A stretch of DNA of 64,000 bases from NCBI GenBank assembly GCA_964570685.1, contig CAZMZC010000008.1:1-64000 (forward strand), in the 5' to 3' direction. Positions 62,192-64,000 of the stretch are shown one piece after another. The position numbers were made by a program, and so were the translations under genes. The first letter of the stretch is position 1, and each line of letters opens with the position of its first letter. This DNA comes from UBA1189 sp964570685. Its GTDB lineage: Bacteria; Bacteroidota; Bacteroidia; Bacteroidales; Bacteroidaceae. The notes below the pieces were generated by a model, which saw only the letters and a program-made list of their open reading frames with translations, was not told where the DNA came from and did not search any database.

Positions 62192-62658
62192 CAACAGCCG
62201 CCCGTAACACCATAGAGCTCCCCAACGAGATTTTCCTCGGAGAGGTGAAAAGACTCATCGCCGACGGCCACGATGCCACACTCCGCGTGAGAGGTTTCAG
62301 CATGCGCCCCTTCCTCGAAGACCGCCGCGACAAGATTGTACTCACCCGACTCACCCACGCCCCACAGGTAGGCGATGCCGTACTTGCCGAGATTGCCCCT
62401 GGGAAATATGTATACCACCGCATCATACGCATCGAAGGCGACAAGGTGGCCCTCAAGGGCGACGGCAACGTCAGAGGCACAGAGCAATGCCACATCAGCC
62501 ACATCGTGGGCGCCACCAAGCACCTCATACGCAAGGACAAGACCTACTCACCCGACGGCAAGGCGTGGCGCTGCTACTCGGCCTTGTGGCCGAAGTGGCC
62601 GTTTGCCAGACGCGTACTGCTGGCCATCTACCGCCGATTGCCAGCCACCTGGAGGTGA
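62188..62658 (+). CDS. S24/S26-type peptidase-like protein
   Basis: 156 residues. VRGFSMRPFLED carries the presumed nucleophile Ser38. Where most bacterial signal peptidases have the general-base Lys, YVYHRIIR offers His77, as in SipW and ER-type enzymes. KGDGN (90-94) fits the following conserved box. The usual N-terminal membrane anchor is missing; a weakly hydrophobic, Arg-rich stretch near 128-150 could bind membrane. Coupled to the HPrK-like gene by a 4-nt overlap. Confidence 0.8.
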   Translation: MTTAARNTIELPNEIFLGEVKRLIADGHDATLRVRGFSMRPFLEDRRDKIVLTRLTHAPQVGDAVLAEIAPGKYVYHRIIRIEGDKVALKGDGNVRGTEQCHISHIVGATKHLIRKDKTYSPDGKAWRCYSALWPKWPFARRVLLAIYRRLPATWR

Positions 62659-62662
62659 CACG

Positions 62663-62723
62663 GCCATTCCTATCCTAGGCAGTCCTAAGAATCCCTAGGA
62701 AATCCTAGATAATCCTATAAAAA
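62663..62723. repeat. TCCTAGG-type filler repeat
   Basis: Runs of CCTATCCTAGGCAGTCCTAA, then CCCTAGGAAATCCTAGATAA and TCCTATA. Related words occur between groEL and groES (57288-57335). No precursor-peptide frame is hidden in the gap. Confidence 0.65.
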
Positions 62724-62753
62724 AACACATAACAACCCATAACACCAAGAAAA

Positions 62754-63023
62754 ATGAAAATCAACGAAGGATTCGAGCTACGCGAAATGTGTGGCGAGCA
62801 CATCATCATCGCCACCGGAGTGGCCAACATCGACTTTAGCAAGGTCATCAGTCTCAACGAGAGCGCAGCCTACCTATGGCGCGAGGTCGAGGACAAGGAG
62901 TTTACGCCCGAAACATTGGCCGACCTACTGACCGAGAAGTACGACATTGACGATGCTACCGCACTGGCCGATGCCACCGCACTGACGCAGAGATGGGTAG
63001 AGGCAGGCATAGCCGCCCTGTAA
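62754..63023 (+). CDS. PqqD-family protein
   Basis: 89 residues: INEGFELREMCGEHIIIATG, then FSKVISLNESAAYLWREVED, and TLADLLTEKYDIDDATALAD. This is the winged-helix peptide-recognition fold of PqqD, which presents precursor peptides to modifying enzymes. It stands 95 nt after the S26-like gene. Alone it proves no pathway, but with an HPrK-like kinase and a peptidase-like protein it suggests handling of a peptide encoded elsewhere. Confidence 0.88.
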   Translation: MKINEGFELREMCGEHIIIATGVANIDFSKVISLNESAAYLWREVEDKEFTPETLADLLTEKYDIDDATALADATALTQRWVEAGIAAL

Positions 63024-63111
63024 CCAATTGTGTAAAAACGTTCTTCGCCGCAAGCTAAAATTTGTAACCAAAATGTAACAAACATTTATTAGGATAGTAA
63101 AGATTATTTAT

Positions 63112-63119
63112 TATCTTTG
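63112..63119 (+). promoter_or_regulatory. -7 box for the phosphate transporter
   Basis: TATCTTTG matches TAnnTTTG; TTA lies 20 bp upstream. 25 nt before the start. Confidence 0.6.
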
Positions 63120-63144
63120 CACGAAATTACCAACAAACGTTTTT

Positions 63145-64000
63145 ATGGAATACATTTATTTAGGAATAATCTGTTTCCTGTTTATTCTCGCGGTCATCGA
63201 CCTCAATGTCGGTGTAAGTAACGACGCCGTGAACTTCCTCAACTCGGCGGTAGGTGCCAAAGCGGCATCGCTAAAGACAATCTTGATTGTAGCAGCAATC
63301 GGAATTTTCATCGGAGCATCAACCAGTAACGGTATGATGGATATTGCTCGGCATGGCATGTTCCAACCCGAGCATTTTTATTTCCGGCAGGTGATGTGCA
63401 TCTTCCTGGCCGTGACGGTCACCGATGTGGTATTGCTCGACATTTTCAACTCGCTCGGTATGCCCACATCGACCACCGTGTCGATGGTGTTTGAGTTGTT
63501 GGGAGCCTCGTTTGCCATCTCGCTCATCAAGCTCAATTCGGGCGAGAATATGGAGGGCGTAGAATCGTTGGCCGACCTGCTCAATACGGGCAAGGCGCTG
63601 GAGGTGATAGCCGGCATCTTCCTCTCCGTGGCGATAGCCTTCTTCTTCGGTATCATCGTGCAGTGGATATCACGCCTTATATTTACCTATAATTATAAGA
63701 AGGGGCTGACCAAGAAAATCGGCATCTTCGGCGGTGTGGCCGTGACCTCCATCATCTACTTTATGCTCTTCAAGGGCATGAAGGGAGCCTCGTTCATGAC
63801 CCCCGACATCAAGGCCTTCCTCAATGAGAACACACTATTGCTCCTCGGCATCATCTTCGTGGTGAGCACCGTGCTCATGCAGTTCCTCCACGCCATCAAG
63901 GTCAACGTGTTCAAGGTAATCATCATGATCGGTACCTTCGCTTTGGCTATGGCCTTTGCGGGTAACGACTTGGTGAACTTCATCGGTGTCACCATGGCTG
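63145..64000 (+). CDS. Inorganic phosphate transporter (PiT family), 5' part
   Basis: 285 codons from ATG 63145, running off the window. It begins MEYIYLGIICFLFILAVIDL and is strongly hydrophobic. GVSNDAVNFLNSAVGAKAAS and GMPTSTTVSMVFELLGASFA are the GANDxxN-like and PTSTTxS signatures of PiT permeases (cation-coupled phosphate uptake). A second NDLVNFIGV copy appears at the window edge. Inner membrane. The rest of the gene is outside the window. Confidence 0.93.
   Translation, partial: MEYIYLGIICFLFILAVIDLNVGVSNDAVNFLNSAVGAKAASLKTILIVAAIGIFIGASTSNGMMDIARHGMFQPEHFYFRQVMCIFLAVTVTDVVLLDIFNSLGMPTSTTVSMVFELLGASFAISLIKLNSGENMEGVESLADLLNTGKALEVIAGIFLSVAIAFFFGIIVQWISRLIFTYNYKKGLTKKIGIFGGVAVTSIIYFMLFKGMKGASFMTPDIKAFLNENTLLLLGIIFVVSTVLMQFLHAIKVNVFKVIIMIGTFALAMAFAGNDLVNFIGVTMA

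Overview
The window looks like a chromosomal segment of a Bacteroidota, most likely Bacteroidales and Prevotellaceae-like. Many transcription units carry the Bacteroidota housekeeping promoter (TTG, 19-20 bp, TAnnTTTG), starts lack Shine-Dalgarno sequences, and lineage-typical proteins are present (a DUF5683 protein next to ParAB, an HU-HIG DNA-binding protein, a DUF3987 ATPase, a C10 peptidase, TlpA-type lipoproteins, a PG0541-type protein beside an RND pump). No tRNA, rRNA, CRISPR array or transposase was seen. The genus is an inference.

Layout. 0.1-4.6 kb: an AT-rich restriction island on the minus strand (C5 methyltransferase, an internally duplicated nuclease, a two-helix membrane protein, Vsr), preceded by a rod-shaped inverted repeat that could be a structured RNA. 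4.6-6.5 kb: a repeat-rich graveyard with remnants of a DUF3791 gene and an aldehyde dehydrogenase. 6.6-22 kb: core genes (xseB, xseA, mnmA, a MATE exporter, a cytidylate-kinase-like protein, a phosphodiesterase, rubrerythrin, an NfeD/flotillin pair, a TPR protein, pgk, nth, parA, parB, a DUF5683 protein). 22-37.5 kb: an accessory block (two thioredoxin-like lipoproteins, a DUF4143 ATPase, a broken rhuM, an ECF sigma/anti-sigma unit, a likely small RNA, a C10 peptidase with a lipoprotein partner between direct repeats, an HU-HIG gene with a 22-bp repeat array in its leader, a DUF3987 ATPase, a GH140-like hydrolase). 37.7-41.5 kb: mltD and rel. 41.6-55.6 kb: a GH2 hydrolase, a TetR-controlled RND efflux operon with a second 22-bp array, a queA operon and an outer-membrane protein. 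55.6-64 kb: groEL/groES, folP-cdaA, a large concentric inverted repeat, murF, a HPrK-like/S26-like/PqqD cassette, and the start of a phosphate transporter.

How parts work together. The methyltransferase, nuclease and Vsr form a restriction system plus repair of its own deamination damage. NfeD and flotillin are a membrane-domain pair. TetR, TolC, membrane-fusion protein, RND pump and the PG0541 protein form one efflux operon with an operator in the tetR promoter. In Bacteroides, as I recall it, parA-parB-DUF5683-mltD-rel is contiguous; here about 15.7 kb of accessory DNA separates the two halves and mltD has its own promoter.

Most unusual: the internally duplicated restriction enzyme with one degenerate half; two unrelated operator-like arrays that share an exact 22-bp period; a 158-bp concentric inverted repeat before murF; two candidate small RNAs; the C10 peptidase cassette between direct repeats; the HPrK/S26/PqqD trio; and several places where intergenic repeat sequence has entered reading frames.
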